In this document: one piece after another, positions 9,661 through 20,479 of the stretch
How the letters are laid out: each line of letters opens with the position of its first letter
Position numbering within the stretch: the stretch's first letter is position 1
DNA from: Actinomycetota bacterium
Lineage (GTDB): Bacteria > Actinomycetota > Thermoleophilia > Gaiellales > F1-60-MAGs149
Assembly: GCA_026392355.1 (NCBI GenBank)
Contig: JAPLCF010000030.1
Coordinates: 310,001 to 374,000 of the forward strand
Length of the DNA: 64,000 nt
Direction of reading: 5' to 3'
Notes under the pieces: model-generated
Told to the model about the DNA's origin: nothing
Database searches by the model: none
Seen by the model: only the letters and a program-made list of their open reading frames with translations
Made by a program: the position numbers and the translations under genes

Positions 9661-10165
9661 TTCGTCACAATCGTCAGGCGCCAAGGCGTGTCTGCGCGCT
9701 CCGGCGGATCGAGCTCGCACGGGAAGCGGCGGCGAATCAGCGCGGCCAGCGCGTCGACGCTCTTCGGCATCTCCCCCGTCTCTGCCACGAAGCGCGCGAC
9801 CTCACCTTTCGGACAAAGCTCGATGACGGTGCCGTGCGCATCCTTCTTCAGGACCCAGCCACGCCGGAGCGGAAGGTTCTCGGTGGCGGGTTGATCGAAT
9901 ACGCGAACGCCCTGGGACCGTACTGCGCCGAAATGATCACGAAGCGTCGCTGGATCGCAGCGGGTAGCGACGGCAGATCGAGTGCGGCGTAGAGCACGCC
10001 CGTATAGATCTCGCGCGCCGGTAGCGCCGACGCATCACGTAGCGCAGGCGTGAGGAGCCGCTCGCGCTCGGCCGTCAGCGACGGGAACGAAAGACGGGCG
10101 AGGTCAAGCGGCTTGCCCTTAGCGGGCGTCGCCTTGCCCTCACTGGGCGGCAGCAGGAACAGCAC
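9657..10165 (-). pseudogene. yaaA: yaaA (peroxide stress protein), frameshifted with internal deletion
   Basis: From GTG 10165 the frame reads LLPPSEGKATPAKGKPLDLA and on to REIYTGVLYAALDLPSL and RFVIISAQYG, a clear YaaA N-terminus, then degenerates and stops at 9848. In another frame downstream, VARFVAETGEMPKSVDALAA and ELDPPERADTPWRLTIV run to a TAG at 9657 and resemble a YaaA C-terminus. The middle of the usual ~240-residue protein (the RPDDPIPAYRL-type region) is missing, about 70 residues by my estimate. YaaA limits iron-mediated damage under peroxide stress. A real deletion plus frameshift is the simplest reading; an assembly error could explain the frameshift but less easily the missing middle. 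Confidence 0.6.
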
Positions 10166-10211
10166 CAGATGATCGTCGCAGCCGCCTCCACCGGAACAGG
10201 ACGCGACTTGG

Positions 10212-10217
10212 CACACT
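10212..10217 (+). promoter_or_regulatory. candidate -10 element, PHP phosphatase gene
   Basis: CACACT ends 6 nt before the ATG, the same spacing as the TANNNT boxes of other genes here, although the first base deviates. It would give a leaderless message. Confidence 0.3.
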
Positions 10218-10223
10218 GACCCC

Positions 10224-10952
10224 ATGTCTGGCTTCGTCGACGTCCACTCGCATCTCGTGTTCGGCGTCGACGACGGCGCCCAGTCGCTCGAACACTCCCT
10301 TGAGTTGCTGGCGCAGGCGCGCGACAGCGGCACACGCCTCGTCTTCGCCACGCCACATGTCGTCCCGCCGTACCTCAACTGGAATGCGTCGCAGGAACGG
10401 GTAGCGCGCATCCGACGAAACTTCGCTGCGTTGCAGTCGCGCGCACCCGATGGCATCGACGTGCGCCTCGGCTTCGAGGTGACTGCGCGCCCACATCGTC
10501 TGCGCCCCAACGATGACCCGGCGCGTTTCCGGCTCGAGGGGACGGAGTTCGTGCTGATGGACGGACCGCAGGCCGGGCCGTGGTTCGGCGACTCCACGAT
10601 GGAGCGCCTAGTTCGACGCATCCGCGCCGAGGGCCTCACCCCGATCCTCGCGCATCCCGAGCGGCGCGCAGCCTGGCGTCGCCAGCCACCCGATCCAGGC
10701 TTTGCCGAGCGCATGAAGGAGGCCGGCGCCCTGCTGCAGATCGACGCCTCGGGTCTAACAGGAGCGGATGGCCCCAACACCGACGTCGAGGCGCGACGGC
10801 TACTTCGCGAGGGCCTCGTCGATCTGATCGGCTCTGACGGGCACGGCGATCGCTCGCCCGTGCGCCTCGATATCGCACGCGATATGGCTGCCGAGGTGAT
10901 CGGCGAGACCGCGGCCACACGCCTCGTCGACGGCTCCGCTTTGGGTCTCTGA
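10224..10952 (+). CDS. PHP-domain tyrosine phosphatase, CpsB/CapC (YwqE) family
   Basis: A 242-residue metal-dependent phosphatase. It opens FVDVHSHLVFGVDDGAQSLE, the DxHxH plus DDG signature of CpsB/CapC, has FATPHVVPPY, PILAHPERRAAW and LIGSDGHGDRSPV, providing the trinuclear metal ligands. In family members it dephosphorylates bacterial tyrosine kinases that control capsule or exopolysaccharide export. No such kinase or polysaccharide genes are nearby, so the local substrate is unknown. It is divergent from the yaaA remnant and has no clear ribosome site, consistent with leaderless expression. Confidence 0.87.
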   Translation: MSGFVDVHSHLVFGVDDGAQSLEHSLELLAQARDSGTRLVFATPHVVPPYLNWNASQERVARIRRNFAALQSRAPDGIDVRLGFEVTARPHRLRPNDDPARFRLEGTEFVLMDGPQAGPWFGDSTMERLVRRIRAEGLTPILAHPERRAAWRRQPPDPGFAERMKEAGALLQIDASGLTGADGPNTDVEARRLLREGLVDLIGSDGHGDRSPVRLDIARDMAAEVIGETAATRLVDGSALGL

Positions 10953-10963
10953 GCGACGTGGGC

Positions 10964-10969
10964 TAGACT
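10964..10969 (+). promoter_or_regulatory. candidate -10 element, NCS1 transporter gene
   Basis: TAGACT lies 67 nt before the ATG at 11037, implying a leader of about 60 nt. I looked for a TPP riboswitch in this leader (the family includes thiamin-precursor transporters) and saw no match. Confidence 0.35.
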
Positions 10970-11036
10970 CTCGGCGTTCGACGGCGCGGGACAGCGTGCC
11001 GGCATCCATCGTTAATGCTGCCGGAGCCTTCTCCCC

Positions 11037-12290
11037 ATGTCCTCGTCGCCTGAACGACCAGTTACCGAGCCGATCCCGGTCGCTGCGCGCCGCCTGACCG
11101 GAGTCGACGTAGGCGTCCTGTGGTCCAACATGGGCATTAGCCTGCTTGGCATCGTGGCCGGCGCGGGCCTGATCGCCTACGGCGCGGGCTCGACCCGTGC
11201 GCTCGTCGCCACCGCGATCGGAGGCGTAATCGGTGGCCTGATGCTGGCTGCGGCCGGAGCACTCGGCGCGTCGTCGGGCCAGCCGGGCATGGTTGTGCTG
11301 CGCCGCGCGCTCGGCGATCGCGGTTCGTACCTCCCCACCGCGCTCAACATCCTGCAGGGCTTTGGCTGGGGCACATTCGAGCTGCTCGTCATTGCCGAGG
11401 CTGCTCGGCTCATCGTCGACGTCGAGGCACGCTGGCCCTTCGCCGTCGCGGCGGGCGTGATCGGCACCGCACTCTCGATCATTGGTCCCGAGAACGTCAC
11501 GCGCCGCGTACTGAAGCGCTTCGTCACACCGCTCGTGGCGATCGCGATCGTGTACCTGCTGCTGCGCCTCGCGATCGACGGCACCTCGTCGGAACTCGGT
11601 ACCGCCGTCGTCGGCGGCATCGGCCTGATGGCCGCGATCGACCTCGTCGTCGCCAACTTCGCCTCGTGGCAGCCGCTCGTCCCGGACTACACGCGGTTCG
11701 CGAAGTCCATCAAGGGCGCCGCCCTCGGGGTTGGTCTCGGCTTCGGGATCGCCAGCACGCTCACCTTCGCCGTCGGGATCCTCGCTGCCGTGCAGGCAGG
11801 CGGCATCGACAATGCCTCAGCCGGCGTCGCGGTGATCCTCGCGGTGCCGCTCGGCACGCTGGTCGCGGCGATCCTCGTCGTCGACGAGTCAGAGAAGGGC
11901 TTTGCCAACATCTACTCGACGGCCGTTTCCGTGCGGAACTTCGCACCCCGCGCGCCGCAGACGCCGATCGTGATCGCCATTGGCGTGATCGTGACGCTCG
12001 GTGCCGTGACGATCTCCCTCGATCGCTTCTTCGACTTCCTCTACCTCCTCGGCGCCGTGTTCGTGCCGCTCTTCGGCGCGGTGTTCGCCGACCGCATCCG
12101 CCCCGTGGCACCCCACGCCACGATCGTCGCCTGGGTTGCGGGCTTCTTGCTCTACGAGTGGCTCAGCCCGACCCGCCTGCTCGGCATCAGCGACCACGTC
12201 TCACCACTCCTTGATGGTGCGCTCGGAGCAACGATCCCGTCCTTCATGCTGGCGGCCGCCATTCGGCTGGCCTGGCCGTCGCGCCGCTAG
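11037..12290 (+). CDS. NCS1-family nucleobase/thiamin-precursor type permease
   Basis: A 417-residue inner-membrane transporter with about twelve hydrophobic segments. It resembles the cytosine/purine/hydroxymethylpyrimidine (CodB/CytX) group of nucleobase:cation symporters: LWSNMGISLLGIVAGAGL near the N-terminus and LVVANFASWQPLVPDYTRFAKS in the middle, the latter a conserved NCS1 loop. It converges on upp (uracil phosphoribosyltransferase) with a 4-nt CTAG overlap, which mildly favours a pyrimidine substrate, but the genes are on opposite strands so this is weak. Hydroxymethylpyrimidine is the main alternative. Confidence 0.82.
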   Translation: MSSSPERPVTEPIPVAARRLTGVDVGVLWSNMGISLLGIVAGAGLIAYGAGSTRALVATAIGGVIGGLMLAAAGALGASSGQPGMVVLRRALGDRGSYLPTALNILQGFGWGTFELLVIAEAARLIVDVEARWPFAVAAGVIGTALSIIGPENVTRRVLKRFVTPLVAIAIVYLLLRLAIDGTSSELGTAVVGGIGLMAAIDLVVANFASWQPLVPDYTRFAKSIKGAALGVGLGFGIASTLTFAVGILAAVQAGGIDNASAGVAVILAVPLGTLVAAILVVDESEKGFANIYSTAVSVRNFAPRAPQTPIVIAIGVIVTLGAVTISLDRFFDFLYLLGAVFVPLFGAVFADRIRPVAPHATIVAWVAGFLLYEWLSPTRLLGISDHVSPLLDGALGATIPSFMLAAAIRLAWPSRR

Positions 12291-12913
12291 CGCGTACCCC
12301 AGAGGCGATCGCCGGCGTCGCCGAGGCCCGGCACGATGTACCCGACCTCGTTGAGGCACTCGTCGAGCGCCGCCACATGAATCTCAACGTCGGGATGATC
12401 GGCCTGCATACGCTCAACGCCCTCGGGCGCGGCCAGCAGCGACAGCAGCTTCACCTTGTGCGCGCCACGCTCCTTACAGACCGTCGCGGCGTAAGAAGCA
12501 GAGCCGCCCGTCGCAAGCATCGGGTCGATGATCAGCATCAGGCGCTCACTGAGATCCTTCGGCAGCTTCTCGTAGTACGAGACTGGCTGCAGGGTCTCCT
12601 CATCGCGATACATACCGAGAAAGCCCACGCGCGCCACGGGGATCATCGCCAGCACGCCGTCGAGCATGCCGACGCCGGCACGCAAAATCGGCACGACGCC
12701 GACCTTCTTGCCCGACACGCGACGCCCGATGGTCTCCTTGATCGGCGTCTGCACCGTCACGTCTTCAAGCATCAGGTCTCGCGTCGCCTCATAGGCGAGC
12801 ACGCCCGCGAGTTCGCTGGAGAGCGCACGAAAGTCGCGGGTCGAAGTACCCACGGCGCGCAAGAGCGCGATCTTGTGCTGGACGAGCGGGTGGTCGCAGA
12901 CGTGGAGAGTCAT
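12287..12913 (-). CDS. upp: uracil phosphoribosyltransferase
   Basis: Salvages uracil to UMP with PRPP. The 208-residue protein begins LHVCDHPLVQHKIALLR, has VVPILRAGVGMLDGV, the PRPP motif LIIDPMLATGGSASYAATV, and ends GYIVPGLGDAGDRLWGT, a textbook UPRT C-terminus for uracil binding. The ATG at 12913 is preceded at exactly 6 nt by TAGCAT, so a leaderless mRNA is likely. The stop overlaps the convergent permease stop in CTAG. Confidence 0.97.
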   Translation of the reverse strand: MTLHVCDHPLVQHKIALLRAVGTSTRDFRALSSELAGVLAYEATRDLMLEDVTVQTPIKETIGRRVSGKKVGVVPILRAGVGMLDGVLAMIPVARVGFLGMYRDEETLQPVSYYEKLPKDLSERLMLIIDPMLATGGSASYAATVCKERGAHKVKLLSLLAAPEGVERMQADHPDVEIHVAALDECLNEVGYIVPGLGDAGDRLWGTR

Positions 12914-12919
12914 GGCGCC

Positions 12920-12925
12920 ATGCTA
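12920..12925 (-). promoter_or_regulatory. -10 element, upp (leaderless spacing)
   Basis: TAGCAT followed by GGCGCC and then the ATG. Spacing is 6 nt, so transcription would start at or next to the start codon. Confidence 0.5.
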
Positions 12926-12942
12926 CCGATCGCGGTGACCGG

Positions 12943-14190
12943 CTAGAAGCGGCGGTCGGGACGCATCGGTGCCACCCAGGCGGGTGCCGCGCCGTCGAGG
13001 ATCATCTCGGCCAGCAGCGCACCGGTCGACGGCGCCAGCGTGACCCCAAGCATCCCGTGGCCGGTGGCGAGAAACAAGCCGTTGTGCCCGGGCACGGGAC
13101 CCAGGAGCGGGAGCGAGTCAGGCGTCGCCGGGCGGAAGCCCGCCCACCCCTCCACGCTCGTCTCGCTGGTCGAGGGATGCCAGTCGGAGAGGTACGAGCA
13201 GGCGTCCTTGACGACGACGTCCAGGCGACGCTTGTCGATCGTCAGATCCTTGCCCGGCAGCTCGAAGACGCCGGCAATGCGTACGCCCTCGTCGAACCCG
13301 GAGACGCCGATCTTCGACTCGGTCATGTAGAGCGCCTGCGATGGTCGCGTGCCGTCGCCCTTGAGCGTGATCGAGTAGCCCTTAGCCGGCACGATCGGTA
13401 CGTCGATACCGAGCGGCTTGAGCAGCGCCGGACTGAGAGCACCGGTCGCGACAACAACGCGATCTGCCTGCACAGGACCGCCGCTCGTGCTGACCTCCCA
13501 GCCGGACGTCGTCTGGCGCATGCCCGTCACGCTCGTCTGCTCACGCACCTCATGACCGAGTGCGACGACTCGATCGGCCAGGCCGCGCATCAGCGTCTGC
13601 GGCTGCACGTAGCGGTCGATCGTCGTGCGCACCACGAACTTCACGTCGTCACCGATGGCCGGCTCAATCGCGCGGGCCTCTTCCGGCGTGAGCGTCTCGA
13701 TCTGGCCCTCAAAGCCGATCTTCTGCAGGTCCTCGAAGACCGGGCCGAACCACGCAATGCCCTTCTCCGTCTTACCGAGCGTCAGGATGCCACCCGAGTG
13801 CATCTCGAACGGGATGCCGTCGGCCGCATACGCGTCCAACACCTCGAAGGTACGGCGGTTGAGGTTATGCAGCGCCTCGACGCCCTTCAGGAAGCGCTCG
13901 CGCGACGCCGCGCCACGGAACGCCCACAACCAGCGCAGCCAACGGGTGTCGAGCTCGGGTCGAATCACGAGGGCGCCATTGGGATCGAAGGCGCTCTTCA
14001 TGCCCATCATCAGGGTGCCAGGCGAGGCGAGCGGGAACGAGATCGTCGGCGAGACCCAGCCGGTGTTGCCTTTCGACGCGCCTTCGCCGATCACATCGCG
14101 CTCGAGCACGACGACCTCTGCGCCCTTCTGCGCCAGCGACCACGCGCAGGCCAGGCCCACGACCCCGCCACCAATGATCGCCACGCGCAT
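12943..14190 (-). CDS. FAD-dependent D-amino-acid dehydrogenase (DadA-like)
   Basis: A 415-residue FAD oxidoreductase of the DAO family. The N-terminal dinucleotide motif is VAIIGGGVVGLACAWSLAQKGAEVVVLE; the C-terminal half has KGYSITL and GFRPATPDSLPLLGPVPGHNGLFLATGHGMLGVTLAPSTGALLAEMI, characteristic of DadA/glycine-oxidase-like enzymes. It probably deaminates a D-amino acid or secondary amine, passing electrons to the quinone pool (family knowledge). The start is ATG 14190; the upstream extension in the track has no support, and TATGGT lies exactly 6 nt before this ATG. Substrate not assigned. Confidence 0.85.
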   Translation of the reverse strand: MRVAIIGGGVVGLACAWSLAQKGAEVVVLERDVIGEGASKGNTGWVSPTISFPLASPGTLMMGMKSAFDPNGALVIRPELDTRWLRWLWAFRGAASRERFLKGVEALHNLNRRTFEVLDAYAADGIPFEMHSGGILTLGKTEKGIAWFGPVFEDLQKIGFEGQIETLTPEEARAIEPAIGDDVKFVVRTTIDRYVQPQTLMRGLADRVVALGHEVREQTSVTGMRQTTSGWEVSTSGGPVQADRVVVATGALSPALLKPLGIDVPIVPAKGYSITLKGDGTRPSQALYMTESKIGVSGFDEGVRIAGVFELPGKDLTIDKRRLDVVVKDACSYLSDWHPSTSETSVEGWAGFRPATPDSLPLLGPVPGHNGLFLATGHGMLGVTLAPSTGALLAEMILDGAAPAWVAPMRPDRRF

Positions 14191-14196
14191 GCCGTC

Positions 14197-14202
14197 ACCA
14201 TA
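14197..14202 (-). promoter_or_regulatory. -10 element, dadA-like gene (leaderless spacing)
   Basis: TATGGT, GACGGC, then ATG; the same 6-nt arrangement as upp and bolA. Confidence 0.45.
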
Positions 14203-14218
14203 GCGACAGCCGAAGGCG

Positions 14219-15364
14219 TCAGGTCGCGACGAGTCCCGGTGCCTGCTCGTCGATCCCGGTGCGGGCACTGATCAGGCAGGTGCGGCAGGCGGCGGCCGTC
14301 TCGATGACGTTCGGACGTCCTGGCCGCTCGCCGCGCACGTTCGCGTGCGCCAGCTCGTACGCGGCGGCTTCGTACTGGTACAGCAGGCGCCGCGCCTCCC
14401 GCCCAGCACGGCGTGCTTGACGGCGCATACGCCCGCGCGTGCGTCCCCCGGCGATCAGCTGCAGATAGGCGGCCTGCGTGAGCGTGCCGCGCGCCACCTC
14501 CTGCTCCAACCCATTCCGCAGGATGCTGCGCTCGCGCCGCGCGCCCGCGATCAGGAGCACGATCCCGATCACGGCGAGCGGCAGGTAGCCGGCGAGGTAC
14601 GCAATCGGGGCGGCGCCGATGCCGGCCGAGAGGTTCCACAGGGCGTGCAGAATTACGGCAAGCAGGAGCCCCACGAGTACGATCGCGATCTTGCCGGCGC
14701 GCCCACCGTGCCGCTTGATCGCGATACCCAGCGCAATGCCCGTCATCGCGGTGAAGATCGGGTGGCAGAGCGGTGTCACCAGCCCGCGCAGCACGAAGAC
14801 CGTTGTCAGATCGCCGAGGCCACCATCGTTCCACGCGGTCGCGTAGTAGAGGATGTTCTCGATGGTGGCGAACCCGAGCGCCACCCACGCGGCGTAGACG
14901 ATGCCGTCGTGCACACCGTCGAGGAAGCCCGGACGCCGGCGGATCACGAACAGCAGCGCCAACGCTTTCGCGCTCTCCTCCACGATGGGAGCGGATGCCA
15001 CCGCTGCTGCGTCTTCCCCAAACGCGAGCCCCACGGCGGTGTTGATCACAAGCGCGATGAAGGTGGCCGCACCGGCACCCCACAGAAACGTGCGCACGAG
15101 CAGCCGCGTCGGTTCCGGCTCGAAGCGGTCGAGCCGCAGCAGGATGGCGGCCACGAGCGGAACGGGCACGAACGCCAGCAGCAGCCCGAGCCCGACGGGC
15201 ACGACGCCATCGAGCGCCGTGATCGCGAGCACCATCACGAGCAGCAGCACGGGCAGGATCACGCCCTCCGCGCGCAGCGCACGCAGCGACCGGCGCTGCC
15301 GGCGCATCACGAGCGCGATCTTCTCAGGTACCTCCGGTGCCACGTTGAGCGCGGCGTCGCTCAT
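14219..15364 (-). CDS. PrsW-type intramembrane metalloprotease
   Basis: A 381-residue polytopic membrane protein with around eight hydrophobic segments. The PrsW signature residues are present: PIVEESAKALAL (EExxK, residues 129-133), GFATIENILYYA (E169, N170) and CHPIFTAMTG (H201). PrsW of Bacillus cleaves the anti-sigma factor RsiW; here no anti-sigma gene is adjacent, so the substrate is unknown. The C-terminus after residue 280 is a long basic cytoplasmic tail rich in Arg. Its ATG shares one base with the stop of the upstream reductase gene (TGATG), so the two form an operon. Confidence 0.85.
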   Translation of the reverse strand: MSDAALNVAPEVPEKIALVMRRQRRSLRALRAEGVILPVLLLVMVLAITALDGVVPVGLGLLLAFVPVPLVAAILLRLDRFEPEPTRLLVRTFLWGAGAATFIALVINTAVGLAFGEDAAAVASAPIVEESAKALALLFVIRRRPGFLDGVHDGIVYAAWVALGFATIENILYYATAWNDGGLGDLTTVFVLRGLVTPLCHPIFTAMTGIALGIAIKRHGGRAGKIAIVLVGLLLAVILHALWNLSAGIGAAPIAYLAGYLPLAVIGIVLLIAGARRERSILRNGLEQEVARGTLTQAAYLQLIAGGRTRGRMRRQARRAGREARRLLYQYEAAAYELAHANVRGERPGRPNVIETAAACRTCLISARTGIDEQAPGLVAT

Positions 15365-16365
15365 CAGGCGAGATCCACCACGAGCCGACCCTTCACCTGT
15401 CCCTTGAGGATCGCCTTGGCCTGCGCCGGGATGTCCTCGAGCGCGCAGCCACTGGTCATCTCGTCGAGCAGCGATAGGTCGAGCTCGCTCGCCATCCGGT
15501 TCCAGGCGATCACACGACGCTCATACGGCATAGCGACGGAGTCGATGCCGAGCAGGTTCACCCCGCGCAGCAGGAACGGCATGATGTGCCCGTCGAACGT
15601 GGCACCGCCGGCCAGCCCGCAGGCAGCCACCGAGGCGCCGCGCTCAAGCTGGCGGATGACGCGCGAGATCGTCGAGCCGGCGACAGCATCGATGCAGCCC
15701 GCCCAGCGCTCAGACTCGAGCGGTGCGGACGAATCCTCGGCAAGCTCCTCGCGCGTGACGATCTCCGACGCGCCGAGCCCCTTGAGGTAGTCGCCGAGCT
15801 CCGGACGGCCGGTGCTAGCCGCCACGGTGTAGCCGTTGCGGGCGAGCAGCGCGATGCCGACGGAGCCGACGCCACCGGCGCCACCCGTGATCAGGACGGG
15901 CTTGTCGCCGCCCGGCTTGAGGCCATGCTCCTCGAGCGCCATCAGCGCGAACATCGACGTCAGACCGGCGGTGCCGACGGCCATCGCCTGGCGCGTCGTC
16001 ATCGACTCGGGCACATGCACGAGCCAGTCAGCGCGCACGCGGGCCAGCTCGGAGAAGCCGCCCCAGTAGCGCTCACCCATATGCCAGCCGGTGATGACCA
16101 CACGGTCGCCCTCGGCGTAGCGCGCATCAGACGACTCAAGCACGGTGCCGGCGAGATCGATGCCCGGAATGTGCGGGAAGTTGCGCGCGAGGCGCCCCTT
16201 GTTGCCGTCGACGACGAGGCCGTCCTTGTAGTTCAGCGTGGAGTGCTCAACCTTGACGAGCACCTCGCCTTCGGGCAGCTCGGCGACGCCGATCTCCTCG
16301 ATCGCGGCGGCAACCTTGCCGTCTTCGGTCTCGCGCATCATCAGTGCCTTGAAGGTGTCAGCCAT
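15364..16365 (-). CDS. acuI: MDR-family NADPH reductase, AcuI/YhdH type
   Basis: A 333-residue medium-chain reductase lacking the structural zinc loop. It has HSTLNYKDGLVV, PHIPGIDLAGTV, ITGGAGGVGSVGIALLARNGYTVAASTG and NLLGIDSVAMPYERRVIAWNRM, which match the acryloyl-CoA reductase AcuI/YhdH group that detoxifies acrylyl-CoA to propionyl-CoA. Leader is about 26 nt from a TACGCT box, with GGAG upstream of the ATG. Exact substrate is an inference from family. Confidence 0.88.
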   Translation of the reverse strand: MADTFKALMMRETEDGKVAAAIEEIGVAELPEGEVLVKVEHSTLNYKDGLVVDGNKGRLARNFPHIPGIDLAGTVLESSDARYAEGDRVVITGWHMGERYWGGFSELARVRADWLVHVPESMTTRQAMAVGTAGLTSMFALMALEEHGLKPGGDKPVLITGGAGGVGSVGIALLARNGYTVAASTGRPELGDYLKGLGASEIVTREELAEDSSAPLESERWAGCIDAVAGSTISRVIRQLERGASVAACGLAGGATFDGHIMPFLLRGVNLLGIDSVAMPYERRVIAWNRMASELDLSLLDEMTSGCALEDIPAQAKAILKGQVKGRLVVDLA

Positions 16366-16397
16366 GGGGTGTTCTGCTCCGTGTCGGTCTTGGGCGT

Positions 16398-16403
16398 AGC
16401 GTA
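16398..16403 (-). promoter_or_regulatory. -10 element, acuI-prsW operon
   Basis: TACGCT, 32 nt before the ATG at 16365; the same hexamer precedes bolA, the phosphotransferase gene and the amino-acid-binding protein gene. Here a normal leader with GGAG is present. Confidence 0.45.
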
Positions 16404-16442
16404 CGTGGTGGGCGCGCGGAATGGCGCACGCCGGCGCCGTGC

Positions 16443-16448
16443 CACAAT
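16443..16448 (+). promoter_or_regulatory. candidate -10 element, nonapeptide-repeat protein gene
   Basis: CACAAT followed by 6 nt and GTG 16455. The first base deviates from TANNNT but the spacing matches the leaderless genes. Confidence 0.3.
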
Positions 16449-16454
16449 CGCGTT

Positions 16455-16733
16455 GTGCCTTCGTCCGATACTCCCCACTCGTCCTCCCTGCCGTCGCGGG
16501 CCAGCGTCGGCTCTATTGGATCGCTGGCCAGTGCCGGCTCGATCCTGTCGGCCTTCAGCGCTGGCAGCATCCTGTCGCTCGCGAGTGCGGGCTCGATCCT
16601 CTCGCTGGCCAGTGCCGGTTCGATTCTCTCGGTGTTCAGCGCTGGCTCGATCCTGAGTGTCGGCTGCAGTGGCAGCATCCTCAGCGTGCGCCGCGACGGC
16701 GCGATCCTCAACCGCCGCCGTAGCGACGCCTGA
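16455..16733 (+). CDS. perfect nonapeptide-repeat protein (GSILS repeats), unknown function
   Basis: A 92-residue protein. After a Ser/Pro-rich head (about residues 1-15) it consists of eight consecutive nine-residue units: ASVGSIGSL, ASAGSILSA, FSAGSILSL, ASAGSILSL, ASAGSILSV, FSAGSILSV, GCSGSILSV, RRDGAILNR, and a basic tail. There is no indel in the register. At DNA level the units vary synonymously, including TCG versus AGC/AGT serine codons that need two base changes, so selection acts on this protein frame. The fold could be a small beta-solenoid with hydrophobic I/L inside and Ser outside (inference). I recall similar short Ser-Gly-Ile/Leu repeats in other actinobacterial hypothetical proteins. 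Start is GTG with no ribosome site; a strong terminator follows. Confidence 0.72.
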   Translation: MPSSDTPHSSSLPSRASVGSIGSLASAGSILSAFSAGSILSLASAGSILSLASAGSILSVFSAGSILSVGCSGSILSVRRDGAILNRRRSDA

Positions 16734-16740
16734 AAACGCA

Positions 16741-16766
16741 GAAGGGGCGCCCGAAGGCGCCCCTTC
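16741..16766. terminator. bidirectional terminator between the repeat-protein gene and nrdJ
   Basis: A perfect 11-bp stem, GAAGGGGCGCC with GGCGCCCCTTC, closed by a CGAA loop, placed between two convergent genes. It has A-rich sequence on one side (TGAAAACGCA) but no long U tract. Confidence 0.8.
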
Positions 16767-16792
16767 CACGGTTCACATCACAGGCCTGTGGC

Positions 16793-20332
<3,540 letters not shown>

Positions 20333-20374
20333 CTCGTTCTCCTCCTGGTCCCGCCCCATCGGCGAGGTGTTCGT

Positions 20375-20380
20375 ATCCTA
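20375..20380 (-). promoter_or_regulatory. -10 element, nrdJ
   Basis: TAGGAT about 43 nt before the chosen ATG, giving a leader that includes the AGGAGG ribosome site. Confidence 0.45.
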
Positions 20381-20467
20381 GAACCCGCTCACTCGACGGG
20401 GACGACAAAGGTAGCGCCCCCATCGGACGGACCCCGCGCAGGACACGGTGATCCAGCCCCGAACGTC

Positions 20468-20473
20468 TAGAAT
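20468..20473 (+). promoter_or_regulatory. -10 element, cation/proton antiporter gene (leaderless spacing)
   Basis: TAGAAT, TACCGC, then GTG 20480. This is the best match to the -10 consensus among the leaderless-type starts. Confidence 0.5.
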
Positions 20474-20479
20474 TACCGC

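Noticed and set aside
10953-11036. TPP riboswitch before the NCS1 permease
   Set aside because: The ~70-nt leader lacks CTGAGA and the other TPP core motifs.
16358-16711. Minus-strand ORF with its own nine-residue repeat (RIEPALASE-like)
   Set aside because: It is the mirror of the plus-strand repeat. Ser codon swaps that are silent on plus (TCG/AGC) change Glu to Leu on minus, so selection is on the plus frame.
16779-16790. 12-bp palindrome CACAGGCCTGTG near the nrdJ stop
   Set aside because: No loop and located next to a stronger terminator; probably chance.
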